A DNA stretch of 64,000 nucleotides from Burkholderia sp. GAS332 (GTDB lineage Bacteria > Pseudomonadota > Gammaproteobacteria > Burkholderiales > Burkholderiaceae), in NCBI GenBank assembly GCA_900142905.1, contig FSRV01000001.1:3348001-3412000 (forward strand), given 5' to 3'. A program made the position numbers and the translations under genes. Below the pieces are notes generated by a model, which made no database searches, was not told the DNA's origin, and was given only the letters and a program-made list of their open reading frames with translations. This document shows positions 45,159-53,141 of this stretch, piece by piece (position 1 is the first letter of the stretch; every line of letters starts with the position of its first letter).

Positions 45159-47228
45159 TTAGCGTCGCGAAGACAATCGCCGCACCACCGACACCAGCGC
45201 ATCGACTTCATCGCAGGTGTTGTAGAACGCGAGCGACGGCCGTACCGTCGCTTCAACACCGAAGCGCCTTAAGATTGGCTGCGCACAATGATGCCCTGAG
45301 CGCACGGCAATGCCCTCCTCGTTCAACGCCTGCCCGACTTCCTCGGTCTCGTAGCCCTTCAACACGAAGGACAACACGCTGGCCTTGTCACGCGCCGTGC
45401 CGATCAAGCGCACGCCCGGCACCGGTTGCAGCACGCTCGTCGCATAGGCCAGCAGATCGTGTTCATAGCGCGCGATATTCTCGATGCCCACGCGCTGAAC
45501 GTAATCGATCGCCGCACCGAGACCCACTGCATCGGCGATATTGCCCGTGCCGGCTTCGAAACGACTCGGCGGAGGCTGGAACACGGTGCGCTCGAAGGTA
45601 ACGTCCGCGATCATGTTGCCGCCACCTTGCCAGGGCGGCATATCCTCAAGAATCGCGCGCTTACCGTAGACCACGCCGATGCCCGTCGGACCAAACACCT
45701 TGTGACCCGAGAACACGAAGAAATCAGCATCAAGCGCCTGCACGTCCACCCGCATGTGCGACACCGATTGCGCGCCGTCGACCAACGCTTTCGCACCCGC
45801 GCGATGCGCCAACTCAACGATCTCCTTGACCGGCACCACCGTGCCCAGCGCGTTCGACACCTGCGTGACGGAGACGATCTTCGTCCGGTCATTGAGAAGC
45901 CGCCGGTATTCGTCGAGCAAGACCTGACCACTGTCGTCGACCGGAATCACGCGCAGCTTTGCACCGGTTTGCGCGGCAAGCTGCTGCCACGGCACGATGT
46001 TGGCGTGATGCTCCAGGTGCGAGACGATGATCTCGTCACCCTCGCCGACATGCTTCACGCCCCACGTCTTCGCGATCAGGTTGATCGCTTCGGTGGTGCC
46101 GCGCACGAAGATGATTTCATCCGGCGAAGATGCGCCGATGAAACGCTGCACCTTGCTGCGTGCGGCTTCGTATGCGTCAGTGGCGCGGCCGGCCAGCGCA
46201 TGAGCGGCCCGATGGATGTTCGAGTTTTCATGCGCGTAGAAATACGCCAACCGATCGATCACCGCCTGCGGTTTGTGCGTGGTCGCGGCATTGTCGAACC
46301 ACACCAGCTGACGGCCGTTCACGCGCTCCTGCAGAATCGGAAAGTCCCGGCGAATCGCATTCACATCGAATGGCGGGTGGGCTGACGGCCCGGCATGCGG
46401 CACGCCATCCGCCGCACCAGGTGTCTGCCCAGGAAAGCGCGATGCGTCATTCAGATTCAGAAAGTAATGCGAGCCGCCGCCAGGTTCTGCCGGCGTCGGG
46501 TTCGGCGCCGCTTGCGAGGCAGCGGGTCGGTCGTATGGAAAGCGTTGCTCCGCAAGCGGTTCATCGACACCGGGCAGGCCGAACGATTGCGCGTTCACTT
46601 CATGCCAGCCTGGCACGACGATATCCGGCGACGCCACGCTCGAGGTCCGAGCTTGTCCCGTTTCGCCCAGGAAATAATAAGGCGATGCAGCCCCCGGTGA
46701 GACCGGCGACGCAGGCGCTGCGCCGCCCGCGGATGGACGCTGCGCCCCGTGTCCCTCAGGTACGCCAAGCGCGGCCCCGCCAAAGCGCGGATCGAATGCC
46801 GGCGCAACGGTCACCGCGCTGTCCGGCAACCCGTTCTGCGCAACCGCATGAGGCGCCAGCGCGGGCGCGCGATTACCCAGCGACAGGACATGCGTAGGTG
46901 CCGAGGGCAGCAGATTGCCCCCCGGTACATGCCCCTGCGGCAACGCTGCACCCGGCACACCCGTGCCCGCGCCGCCGGGACCCGCGAGCGGCGAACCGGC
47001 CGGGGCCGGATTGCTGATTTCGCTGGTCACAGGCGCCGTGAACGGCAACGTGGCGGCCACGTCGGGCGCACCGCCTACCTGCGGCGCGCTGCCCGGCAGC
47101 GCCGAGAAGAACGCATTGGCCAGCGACGCCAACGTGGCAGGATCAGGCAAACCCGCGGGCGGACCCGTCGGCACATCGTGCGGCAGGACGCTATCCATGG
47201 GCTTACTTGTAGGTGTCTGGGTAGTCAT
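45159..47228 (-). CDS. Cysteine desulfurase cargo of a family 2A encapsulin (SufS type, long disordered N-terminus)
   Basis: A 689-residue protein when started at ATG 47228 (MTTQTPTSKP), which overlaps the end of the shell gene by 26 bases; an ATG at 47198 is an alternative. Residues 1 to about 285 are rich in Pro, Gly, Ala and Ser and should be disordered. Within them, LPDPATLASLANAFFSALPG (27-46) and two YFL motifs (SPYYFLGE at 182-189 and GSHYFLNLND at 252-261) stand out. Residues about 287-689 form a class V aminotransferase fold with the PLP lysine at Lys510 (SGHKVFGPTG) and the catalytic Cys648 (RSGHHCAQP). It converts cysteine to alanine plus persulfide. In family 2A systems the N-terminus loads the enzyme into the shell. 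Confidence 0.92.
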   Translation of the reverse strand: MTTQTPTSKPMDSVLPHDVPTGPPAGLPDPATLASLANAFFSALPGSAPQVGGAPDVAATLPFTAPVTSEISNPAPAGSPLAGPGGAGTGVPGAALPQGHVPGGNLLPSAPTHVLSLGNRAPALAPHAVAQNGLPDSAVTVAPAFDPRFGGAALGVPEGHGAQRPSAGGAAPASPVSPGAASPYYFLGETGQARTSSVASPDIVVPGWHEVNAQSFGLPGVDEPLAEQRFPYDRPAASQAAPNPTPAEPGGGSHYFLNLNDASRFPGQTPGAADGVPHAGPSAHPPFDVNAIRRDFPILQERVNGRQLVWFDNAATTHKPQAVIDRLAYFYAHENSNIHRAAHALAGRATDAYEAARSKVQRFIGASSPDEIIFVRGTTEAINLIAKTWGVKHVGEGDEIIVSHLEHHANIVPWQQLAAQTGAKLRVIPVDDSGQVLLDEYRRLLNDRTKIVSVTQVSNALGTVVPVKEIVELAHRAGAKALVDGAQSVSHMRVDVQALDADFFVFSGHKVFGPTGIGVVYGKRAILEDMPPWQGGGNMIADVTFERTVFQPPPSRFEAGTGNIADAVGLGAAIDYVQRVGIENIARYEHDLLAYATSVLQPVPGVRLIGTARDKASVLSFVLKGYETEEVGQALNEEGIAVRSGHHCAQPILRRFGVEATVRPSLAFYNTCDEVDALVSVVRRLSSRR

Positions 47229-48135
47229 GGTACTTGCCGATCTCCACGTCATCGAGAACCGCCAGCGCGTCCGGCGAATGCACGGCGAGCGAGCAATAGA
47301 GCGAGATCAGATACGAAGCGATCGCATGATTGTTGATGCCCATGAAGCGAACCGACAGACCCGGACCCTGTTCGCCGGCCACGCCCGGTTGGAACAGGCC
47401 GACCACGCCCTGGCGCTTGTCGCCCACGCGCAGCAGCAGAATCTTGGTCTTGCCATCCGCAACCGGCACCTTGTCCGACGGAACCAGCGGAATGCCACGC
47501 CACGTCAGAAACTGCGAGCCGAACAGGCTGACGGTCGGCGGCGGCACGCCACGGCGCGTGCATTCACGACCGAAGGCGGCGATCGCGAGCGGATGCGTCA
47601 GGAAGAACGCCGGCTCTTTCCATACCTTGGTCAGCAGTTCGTCGAGATCGTCGGGTGTGGGCGCGCCGGTCAGCGGAAACACGCGCTGCTCTTCAGCCAC
47701 GTTCGCCAGCAGGCCGTAGTCCGGGTTGTTGATCAGCTGGCTTTCCTGCAACTCCTTGATCGTCTCGATCGTGAGGCGCAGTTGTTCCTTGATCTGATCA
47801 TGCGGACTGCTGTACAGATCCGAGATCCGCGTGTGCACGTCGAGCACTGTGCTGACCGCATTCAGGAAGTACTCGCGCGGTTGCTCTTCGTAGGGCACGA
47901 AGGTGCGCGGCAGGATGCTTTCATCTTCGCGCGCGGTGCAGGCCGCCACCACGGCTTCAGGATTCTTCACCTGGTTCAGGCGATAGATGCCCGCCTCGAC
48001 CGGCAACCACTGGAGCAGGTGGGTGAGCCAGCGGGGCGTAATCGTTGCGAGTTGCGGAACGGTTTTGGTGGCATTGGCTAGTTGCCGTGCTGCGGTATCG
48101 CCGAGCGCCGTCAGGCCGCCCACTGTTGCTGTCAT
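47203..48135 (-). CDS. Family 2A encapsulin shell protein (SrpI-like)
   Basis: A 310-residue HK97-fold shell protein of the SrpI type. TITPRWLTHLLQWLPVEAG begins the body, EYFLNAVSTVLDVHTRISDLY and PAFFLTHPLAIAAFGREC lie in the spine and P domain, and the A-domain region ends with GLSVRFMGINNHAIASYLI and VHSPDALAVLDDVEIG. The ATG at 48135 follows GGAG by seven bases. The downstream gene is a cysteine desulfurase with a long disordered N-terminus, the established cargo pairing. Assembly into an icosahedral protein cage of tens of nanometres in the cytoplasm is expected from the family. Confidence 0.93.
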   Translation of the reverse strand: MTATVGGLTALGDTAARQLANATKTVPQLATITPRWLTHLLQWLPVEAGIYRLNQVKNPEAVVAACTAREDESILPRTFVPYEEQPREYFLNAVSTVLDVHTRISDLYSSPHDQIKEQLRLTIETIKELQESQLINNPDYGLLANVAEEQRVFPLTGAPTPDDLDELLTKVWKEPAFFLTHPLAIAAFGRECTRRGVPPPTVSLFGSQFLTWRGIPLVPSDKVPVADGKTKILLLRVGDKRQGVVGLFQPGVAGEQGPGLSVRFMGINNHAIASYLISLYCSLAVHSPDALAVLDDVEIGKYHDYPDTYK

Positions 48136-48188
48136 CTGAAGCTCCGGTGTTGATAGAAGAAAAACGGGAAAGCTTATGAACGAAAGTG

Positions 48189-48217
48189 ATTATCGGAAGG
48201 GACCCCCTGCCGTTCAA
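48189..48217 (-). promoter_or_regulatory. Putative internal promoter of the encapsulin gene
   Basis: On the minus strand TTGAAC and GATAAT are separated by 17 bases, close to sigma-70 consensus. The gap between the XRE gene and the shell gene is 108 bases, longer than the other junctions of the operon. It would let shell and cargo be made apart from the upstream genes. Confidence 0.5.
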
Positions 48218-48243
48218 CATGCTATAGACGGCAAAGAGACGGT

Positions 48244-48519
48244 CTAACGGGCAGGCACCGGATCGATGAGCGCGGAATGCGAGCGCGCGGCAAGGTTCGC
48301 GCTGTCGGCTGAATGGCTGAGCAAGCGTTCGACTGGCACGTTGAAAGCACGGGCCAACTTGTCGAGCGTCACAATCGACGCAATAGCAGAACCGCGCTCG
48401 ATCTCGCCGACATAAGACCGGTTGAGTCCGGCGTACTCGGCCAGTTGCTCCTGCGACCAGCCGGACGCCTCGCGAAAGCGCCGCACCGCGGCGCCGAAGT
48501 CTCTGACGAGCACACTCAT
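48244..48519 (-). CDS. XRE-family small transcriptional regulator
   Basis: A 91-residue helix-turn-helix protein. FREASGWSQEQLAEYAGLNR and SYVGEIERGSAIASIVTLDK cover the five-helix XRE domain at about residues 13-68. The tail is short and has no sensor domain. It overlaps the serine acetyltransferase stop by four bases, so both are translated together. It probably controls this operon; the putative promoter just downstream of it is a reasonable target. Confidence 0.9.
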   Translation of the reverse strand: MSVLVRDFGAAVRRFREASGWSQEQLAEYAGLNRSYVGEIERGSAIASIVTLDKLARAFNVPVERLLSHSADSANLAARSHSALIDPVPAR

Positions 48520-49502
48520 CGGGCCGCTCCGGCCGCGACGGGCTCCGCGTCTGCGTGGTCGCGCGGCGCGCGCTCACGGACCGCGGCGGCGGTGCCAGTG
48601 CCGGTGCCTTCGTTGCGCGACACGGCCTGCGTCACATGCGAGCCCGGCGCGACATCCTGCGTAACCCACACATTGCCGCCGATCACCGCGCCCTGCCCGA
48701 GCGTGACGCGTCCAAGAATGGTGGCGCCCGCGTAAATCACGACGTCGTCCTCAACGATCGGATGACGGGCATGGCCCTTTTCCAGATGTCCCTGCGCGTC
48801 GCGCGGAAAACGCTTCGCGCCCAGCGTGACGGCTTGATAGACCCGCACGCGCTCGCCGATGATGGCGGTTTCACCGATCACCACACCCGTCCCGTGATCG
48901 ATGAAGAACCCCGCGCCGATCCGCGCCCCGGGATGAATGTCGATACCAGTCTGCGCATGCGCGAGCTCGGCGATAATTCGCGCCAGCAGCGGCAGCCCCA
49001 GCCCGTACAGCTCGTGGGCAAGCCGATGGTGGATCATCGCCAGCACGCCGGGGTAGCACAGCAAGACTTCATCCACACTGCCCGCCGCCGGGTCGCCGTG
49101 AAACGCAGCCAATACATCGCTATCGAGCAAGCTGCGAATCGCCGGCAACCGCGCCGCGAAAGCGCGCACCGCGACGCCGGCCTGAGCTTCGATCGTGGCG
49201 GCGGGCGGCGGTTGATGACGGCTGCGGTAGTGAAGCTCCAGACGCGCCTGGCTCAGTAAGGCATGCAGCGCGGCGTCGAGCGCGTGCCCGACGTAGAAGT
49301 TTTCGCTTTCCTGACGCAGATCGGGCGGTCCGAGCCGCATCGGAAAAAGCACGCCCTTGAGCGTGTCGATGACCTCCGAGAGCGCTTCGCGCCCCGGTAA
49401 TTCGCGCCCACCCGGCTCGAGCGAGCGCTTCTGCACTTCGCGCCATTGCTGGCGGACCGTCTGAAGCGCGTGAACAATTTCATCGACATCAAACACAGCC
49501 AC
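48516..49502 (-). CDS. cysE: Serine O-acetyltransferase (EpsC/CysE type)
   Basis: A 328-residue acetyltransferase that makes O-acetylserine, the acceptor for sulfide in cysteine synthesis. The N-terminal helical part has FYVGHALDAALHALLSQARL. The left-handed beta helix begins at GIDIHPGARIGAGFFIDHGT (with the catalytic histidines) and continues through TAIIGERVRVYQAVTLGAKR and GATILGRVTLGQGAVIGGNV. The length and long N-terminus match the EpsC-type group found in encapsulin operons. It lies 42 bases after the rhodanese gene. The product would feed the desulfurase with cysteine. Confidence 0.92.
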   Translation of the reverse strand: MAVFDVDEIVHALQTVRQQWREVQKRSLEPGGRELPGREALSEVIDTLKGVLFPMRLGPPDLRQESENFYVGHALDAALHALLSQARLELHYRSRHQPPPAATIEAQAGVAVRAFAARLPAIRSLLDSDVLAAFHGDPAAGSVDEVLLCYPGVLAMIHHRLAHELYGLGLPLLARIIAELAHAQTGIDIHPGARIGAGFFIDHGTGVVIGETAIIGERVRVYQAVTLGAKRFPRDAQGHLEKGHARHPIVEDDVVIYAGATILGRVTLGQGAVIGGNVWVTQDVAPGSHVTQAVSRNEGTGTGTAAAVRERAPRDHADAEPVAAGAAR

Positions 49503-49544
49503 AGCGGTTACTCCCCATAAAGTGCAGCGTGGACGATCTGGCTG

Positions 49545-50012
49545 TCAGTCCTGAATCCACGGCAGCCCATGAAAGCGCCAACCATTGCTGGCGCCGCGCC
49601 GTTGCGCGCCGTCCAGCTCCCCTTCAAAACCTTCCCGAACATTGAATACCTGCGTGAAGCCGGCTTTCGCCGCGGCCTCGGCAGCCAGCGCCGAGCGGTT
49701 ACCGCTGCGGCACAGCAGCAGCACGACCGCATCCTTGCCGGTCTTCGCTTCCAGTTCACGCACGAAACGCGGATTGCGCGTCAAGCTCGTACCGGTCGCC
49801 CACGCGACATGCAGACTGTCCGGCACGAGTCCGACAAATTTGCGTTCTTCGGCGGTGCGCACATCCACCAGCACGGCGTCGCCTGCCTGGACGAGTGCCC
49901 ACGCGTCCTGCGGCGACACGCCGCCGGCATAAGGCAAAGCGGCTTCGGCCGCGGCCAAACGGGCGGCTTCAAGCAGCGCGTGGGTGGGTCGTTCTGCGAG
50001 TTCAAGCGTCAT
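49545..50012 (-). CDS. Rhodanese-domain sulfurtransferase
   Basis: A 155-residue single-domain rhodanese. AGDAVLVDVRTAEERKFVG starts the domain, and the active-site loop is LLCRSGNRSA with Cys101. The C-terminus GASNGWRFHGLPW is common in the group linked to family 2A encapsulins. A strong AAGGAGA site precedes ATG 50012. It is the first gene of the operon and would accept persulfide sulfur from the desulfurase or pass it on; direction of transfer is inferred. Confidence 0.92.
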   Translation of the reverse strand: MTLELAERPTHALLEAARLAAAEAALPYAGGVSPQDAWALVQAGDAVLVDVRTAEERKFVGLVPDSLHVAWATGTSLTRNPRFVRELEAKTGKDAVVLLLCRSGNRSALAAEAAAKAGFTQVFNVREGFEGELDGAQRRGASNGWRFHGLPWIQD

Positions 50013-50232
50013 GACGTCTCCTTCGATATCGCGCGATTCGGTACGCGCAGGTCTTAGCCATCTGCGATTTCAACCGCCTATAGCCATCAGGAGACACTAT
50101 GAAAGAGAGTGAACCGAAGCCGAACCAATTTATTGTCATTTCTAAAGAAGCATCGGTTCGGTCGCTCCGGCTTGAAGCAGCCCTGCCATGTTCGCTCGCC
50201 GCGGATTCACCACATCACCGCCACCACGCGGA

Positions 50233-50481
50233 TTATTCTCGTGGGATCTCTAGCGGCACGACAAACATGCCGGCGGTGTATTCCATATGGAAATAGCCGC
50301 TGCGCGCGTAAGCCGCTATGCGTTCGAGCCGCTCGGGCGATGGGGAGAGGTAGGGTGCGGCAGCCGTCTCGTCTGAGGATTGTTCAGCCGGGACGGGCGC
50401 GCGTTTTGAGAACTGCTTCTGCAGGCTTCGCACAGGATGCCGAAGTCCGCCCCAGATAAGCGTCGCTGAAAGTGTGGCCAT
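50233..50481 (-). CDS. Small protein of unknown function
   Basis: An 82-residue protein starting MATLSATLIWGG after a strong GGAGG site. The first 12 residues are mildly hydrophobic and the C-terminus ends SGYFHMEYTAGMFVVPLEIP, which suggests a short beta pair. No cysteine or known motif is present. It stands alone between the encapsulin operon and the second porin. I do not recognise it. Confidence 0.6.
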   Translation of the reverse strand: MATLSATLIWGGLRHPVRSLQKQFSKRAPVPAEQSSDETAAAPYLSPSPERLERIAAYARSGYFHMEYTAGMFVVPLEIPRE

Positions 50482-50799
50482 GCGACCTCCGTCGATTCAT
50501 TGCTATATGAATAAATCTAGCGACCGGGGTGCGGAATCGCAAACAAGCTTTTGTGGATTGGTTTTCGGAAAACGGATCAAACCGTAATCAGTGTTGGCGC
50601 TGCCCGTGGTGCGTCCGTGCGGTGCATCCCTGTGGTGCACCGTGAATCCCGAGCAGCGCGCCTCCTTGCACGCCTAGAGACCGTGCGACGGCGCCTCGCC
50701 GTACCGGTAGCTGCACTGATGCGCCGTGTACGCATTGTAGGTGTTCGAGACGGGATAACCGAAGTCGAGCGTTTACCCGGTCGCCGAGGTGTACAGCGA
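50482..50799. other. Intergenic stretch with hairpin and possible gene fragment
   Basis: A stem of CGGTGCA and TGCACCG (50620-50642) lies in the middle. On the minus strand 50680-50771 reads TLDFGYPVSNTYNAYTAHQC and a few more protein-like residues before a stop, without a start codon, which may be a decayed gene fragment. No intact gene is supported. Confidence 0.4.
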
Positions 50800-51909
50800 C
50801 TAGAACAGCGTGCGGATCCCCACGCGCACCGCCGTCGACGATTCACCCGTGCCGACATACACGCCATTGGCAAACACCGGTGCGGCCCCTCCCCCGAGGA
50901 AAACCGGCGCCGCACCACCCGATGCGCGCAGATAGGTCGCGCTCGTATAGACATCGGTGCGCTTCGACAGCGCGTAATCGAGCAGGAGCGTCGCGCTCTG
51001 CCACTTCTGATCGCCGAGCGTGCTGTGCCAGTAACCGCCCATGAGCGTGGTGGCAGGGGTGAGTTGAAACACTTCGTTCACTTCATAGGTCGGCATCGAA
51101 CCGCTATCGTGACCGATGCGGAAGTGCGTGTCGGTGAATAGCAGCCGCGTCAGGCTCCTGCCGAAGCGATAGCTGCCCCCCACACCGAAGCTGCTGACGC
51201 TGTTCGCCAGCACAGGCGTGGCAGGTAGATCGGGGAAGAACGTGGTGCCGGCCTGGCTCGGCCCATTCAAGCCGAGATCATGCGTATCGGTGTACGCAGC
51301 GCCGAGGTTCAGCGGACCATTCGAATAGCGCAGTCCGAAAGCAATCACCCGCCCCGTTCCCGCTGATACGGATTGCGAAGGAAAGGCATACAGCGCCCCC
51401 GCCTGCAATCCCGAGTAGTTCGGCGACGTGTACTTGATCGCGTTATTGATGTGCAATGTGCCCGCAAGGTGATCGAAGTCGCCCGGGTGCCAGGAGTATT
51501 GGCCGGCAACTTGCCCCATTGCAAACTGCGTGAGATTGTCCCAGAAGAAGTCGTACTGCTTGCCGAGCGTGAACCTGCCGTACGTTTGATTCTCGACACC
51601 CAACCATGCCTGGCGGCTAAACAGCACGCCCGATTGCACCATCGTGCCTGAATACAGATTGAAGCCGTTCTCCAGAACGAAGATAACTCGCGTGCCACCG
51701 CCGATATCTTCCACCCCGCGCAAGCCCCATCGATTGGACTGGATCGAACCGTCGTTAGCGACGAAATTCGAATGGCCGTTCACGTTGCTGAAGTAGGTGA
51801 TGCCAGCATCAATAATGCCGTACAGCGTCACGCTGCTTTGTGCATGGGCAATCTGACTGCTTAATGCCAGTACAGCGGTTGCGCTTAAGCTCAAGGCAAA
51901 CTTTTTCAT
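50800..51909 (-). CDS. Outer-membrane general porin (second)
   Basis: A 369-residue Porin_4 family protein. The signal peptide MKKFALSLSATAVLALSSQI ends at AHA and the mature protein begins QSSVTLYGII. RWGLRGVEDIGGGTRVIFVL and FSRQAWLGVENQTYGRFTLG are family marks; the last residue is phenylalanine. A GGAGAC site precedes the ATG. It follows the EPTP/transport operon on the same strand with a 125-base gap, so it may supply that pathway's substrate. Confidence 0.92.
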   Translation of the reverse strand: MKKFALSLSATAVLALSSQIAHAQSSVTLYGIIDAGITYFSNVNGHSNFVANDGSIQSNRWGLRGVEDIGGGTRVIFVLENGFNLYSGTMVQSGVLFSRQAWLGVENQTYGRFTLGKQYDFFWDNLTQFAMGQVAGQYSWHPGDFDHLAGTLHINNAIKYTSPNYSGLQAGALYAFPSQSVSAGTGRVIAFGLRYSNGPLNLGAAYTDTHDLGLNGPSQAGTTFFPDLPATPVLANSVSSFGVGGSYRFGRSLTRLLFTDTHFRIGHDSGSMPTYEVNEVFQLTPATTLMGGYWHSTLGDQKWQSATLLLDYALSKRTDVYTSATYLRASGGAAPVFLGGGAAPVFANGVYVGTGESSTAVRVGIRTLF

Positions 51910-52034
51910 TGCTCGTCTCCAATGGTTTTATTTTTAAAAGGCAAAGCGTCGCCCTCCCCCGCGAGAGGGAAATCTGTTCCCGTGTGGAACGGCCCGGCGG
52001 GCCGCCGGGCACAACTGATATCGGGGTCTAGCCG

Positions 52035-53141
52035 CTAACCGTTGAACCGGTATAAGGTCGAATCGGTGCGAAAGCGAATCGCGTCGCTCAGGCTGTTGCT
52101 GACCACCAGATAGCGCTGACCATCAGCAACGAAGCTAGCGGCATCGGTCGCACCGGATGTCGCGAACTCCTCCACCAGTTCAAAGCACGCATCCCGCCAG
52201 CGGAAAATCTCCGATTGCGGCACGACAACCGGTGCTTTAGGCGTTCCGGTGATAAAGCACACGCGCACCAGATAGCGCCCGTCCTTGCCGTCGAGCAGAC
52301 ACAGTTCGCGTCCACCGGGGCCACCCAGCACCTGCATATCAACGAACTGTGCTCCGTCGAATCGATAAAGCGTGGTGTGTTTGAGCAGGTTCGCGTGCAC
52401 CATCCATAGCGCGCCCTCTGCTTCGAAAAAGCGAAACGCACGGCCACCGTTTTCGCTGAACGTTTGCAGCGCTACAAACTGCTCGCCGTTCCAGCGATGC
52501 ACCGACGATCCACTGACATGATCCGCATACGCGAGATAGTGCTCGCCACCGAATGACACGAACGCGAAGTTGTAGCCCCACTGTCCGTTGAAAGTCTGGA
52601 ACGGCACGAAGCGCTCGCCATTCCATTCGAACAGGCTCGATTCGCGTGGGTTTTTCGGCACGACACCGTCGACCACCGCGCCTTGCGCCAACCCGAGGAA
52701 ATGACGCGAGTCGAATGAAAAAGCCGTCCACTGCTTCGCTGCGAATACCGGAAAACTTTGCAGCGGCACCCATGCGCCGGCGATGCGTTCATACACGATT
52801 GCATCGGTATCGAGATCGTACGGTCCCTTGCCGCTTCGAATGCCAGCCGTCGCGAGGAAGCGCCGGCCTTCGATCTCGAAGTACTCGAGGTCCTCGCCGC
52901 CGGGTAATGCCAGCGCTTCATGTTCGATGAAACGGCCGTCCTGCCAGCGGTAGATCGGTGCTTCGATGTCGCTGTCGCCACCGTTCATATAAGGCGGTTC
53001 ACCCGGCACATCGCGCGCGAGTTGCGGCACCGCGAGAAAGGTGCCCTCGTGCGTCGTAAAGACTTCGACCGCGCGCGCGCCGCTGGTCGGCAGTTGCTGC
53101 AGCGTCGTGAGGAGGCCGTCGCCCAATTCAGTTTTTGCCAT
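52035..53141 (-). CDS. Seven-repeat EPTP/EAR beta-propeller protein
   Basis: A 368-residue protein made almost wholly of seven repeats of 45-60 residues, each ending in a pattern like SxLFEW/LYRF plus a glycine turn. Examples are NPRESSLFEWNGERFVPFQT, SSVHRWNGEQFVALQTF, HTTLYRFDGAQFVDMQ and DSTLYRFNG. This is the EPTP/EAR repeat known from animal LGI and other proteins, and seven copies close a propeller. There is no signal peptide, so it should be cytosolic. The ATG follows AGGAGA and overlaps the transporter gene by 14 bases. It may be a ligand-binding or protein-binding platform for the neighbouring pathway. Confidence 0.82.
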   Translation of the reverse strand: MAKTELGDGLLTTLQQLPTSGARAVEVFTTHEGTFLAVPQLARDVPGEPPYMNGGDSDIEAPIYRWQDGRFIEHEALALPGGEDLEYFEIEGRRFLATAGIRSGKGPYDLDTDAIVYERIAGAWVPLQSFPVFAAKQWTAFSFDSRHFLGLAQGAVVDGVVPKNPRESSLFEWNGERFVPFQTFNGQWGYNFAFVSFGGEHYLAYADHVSGSSVHRWNGEQFVALQTFSENGGRAFRFFEAEGALWMVHANLLKHTTLYRFDGAQFVDMQVLGGPGGRELCLLDGKDGRYLVRVCFITGTPKAPVVVPQSEIFRWRDACFELVEEFATSGATDAASFVADGQRYLVVSNSLSDAIRFRTDSTLYRFNG

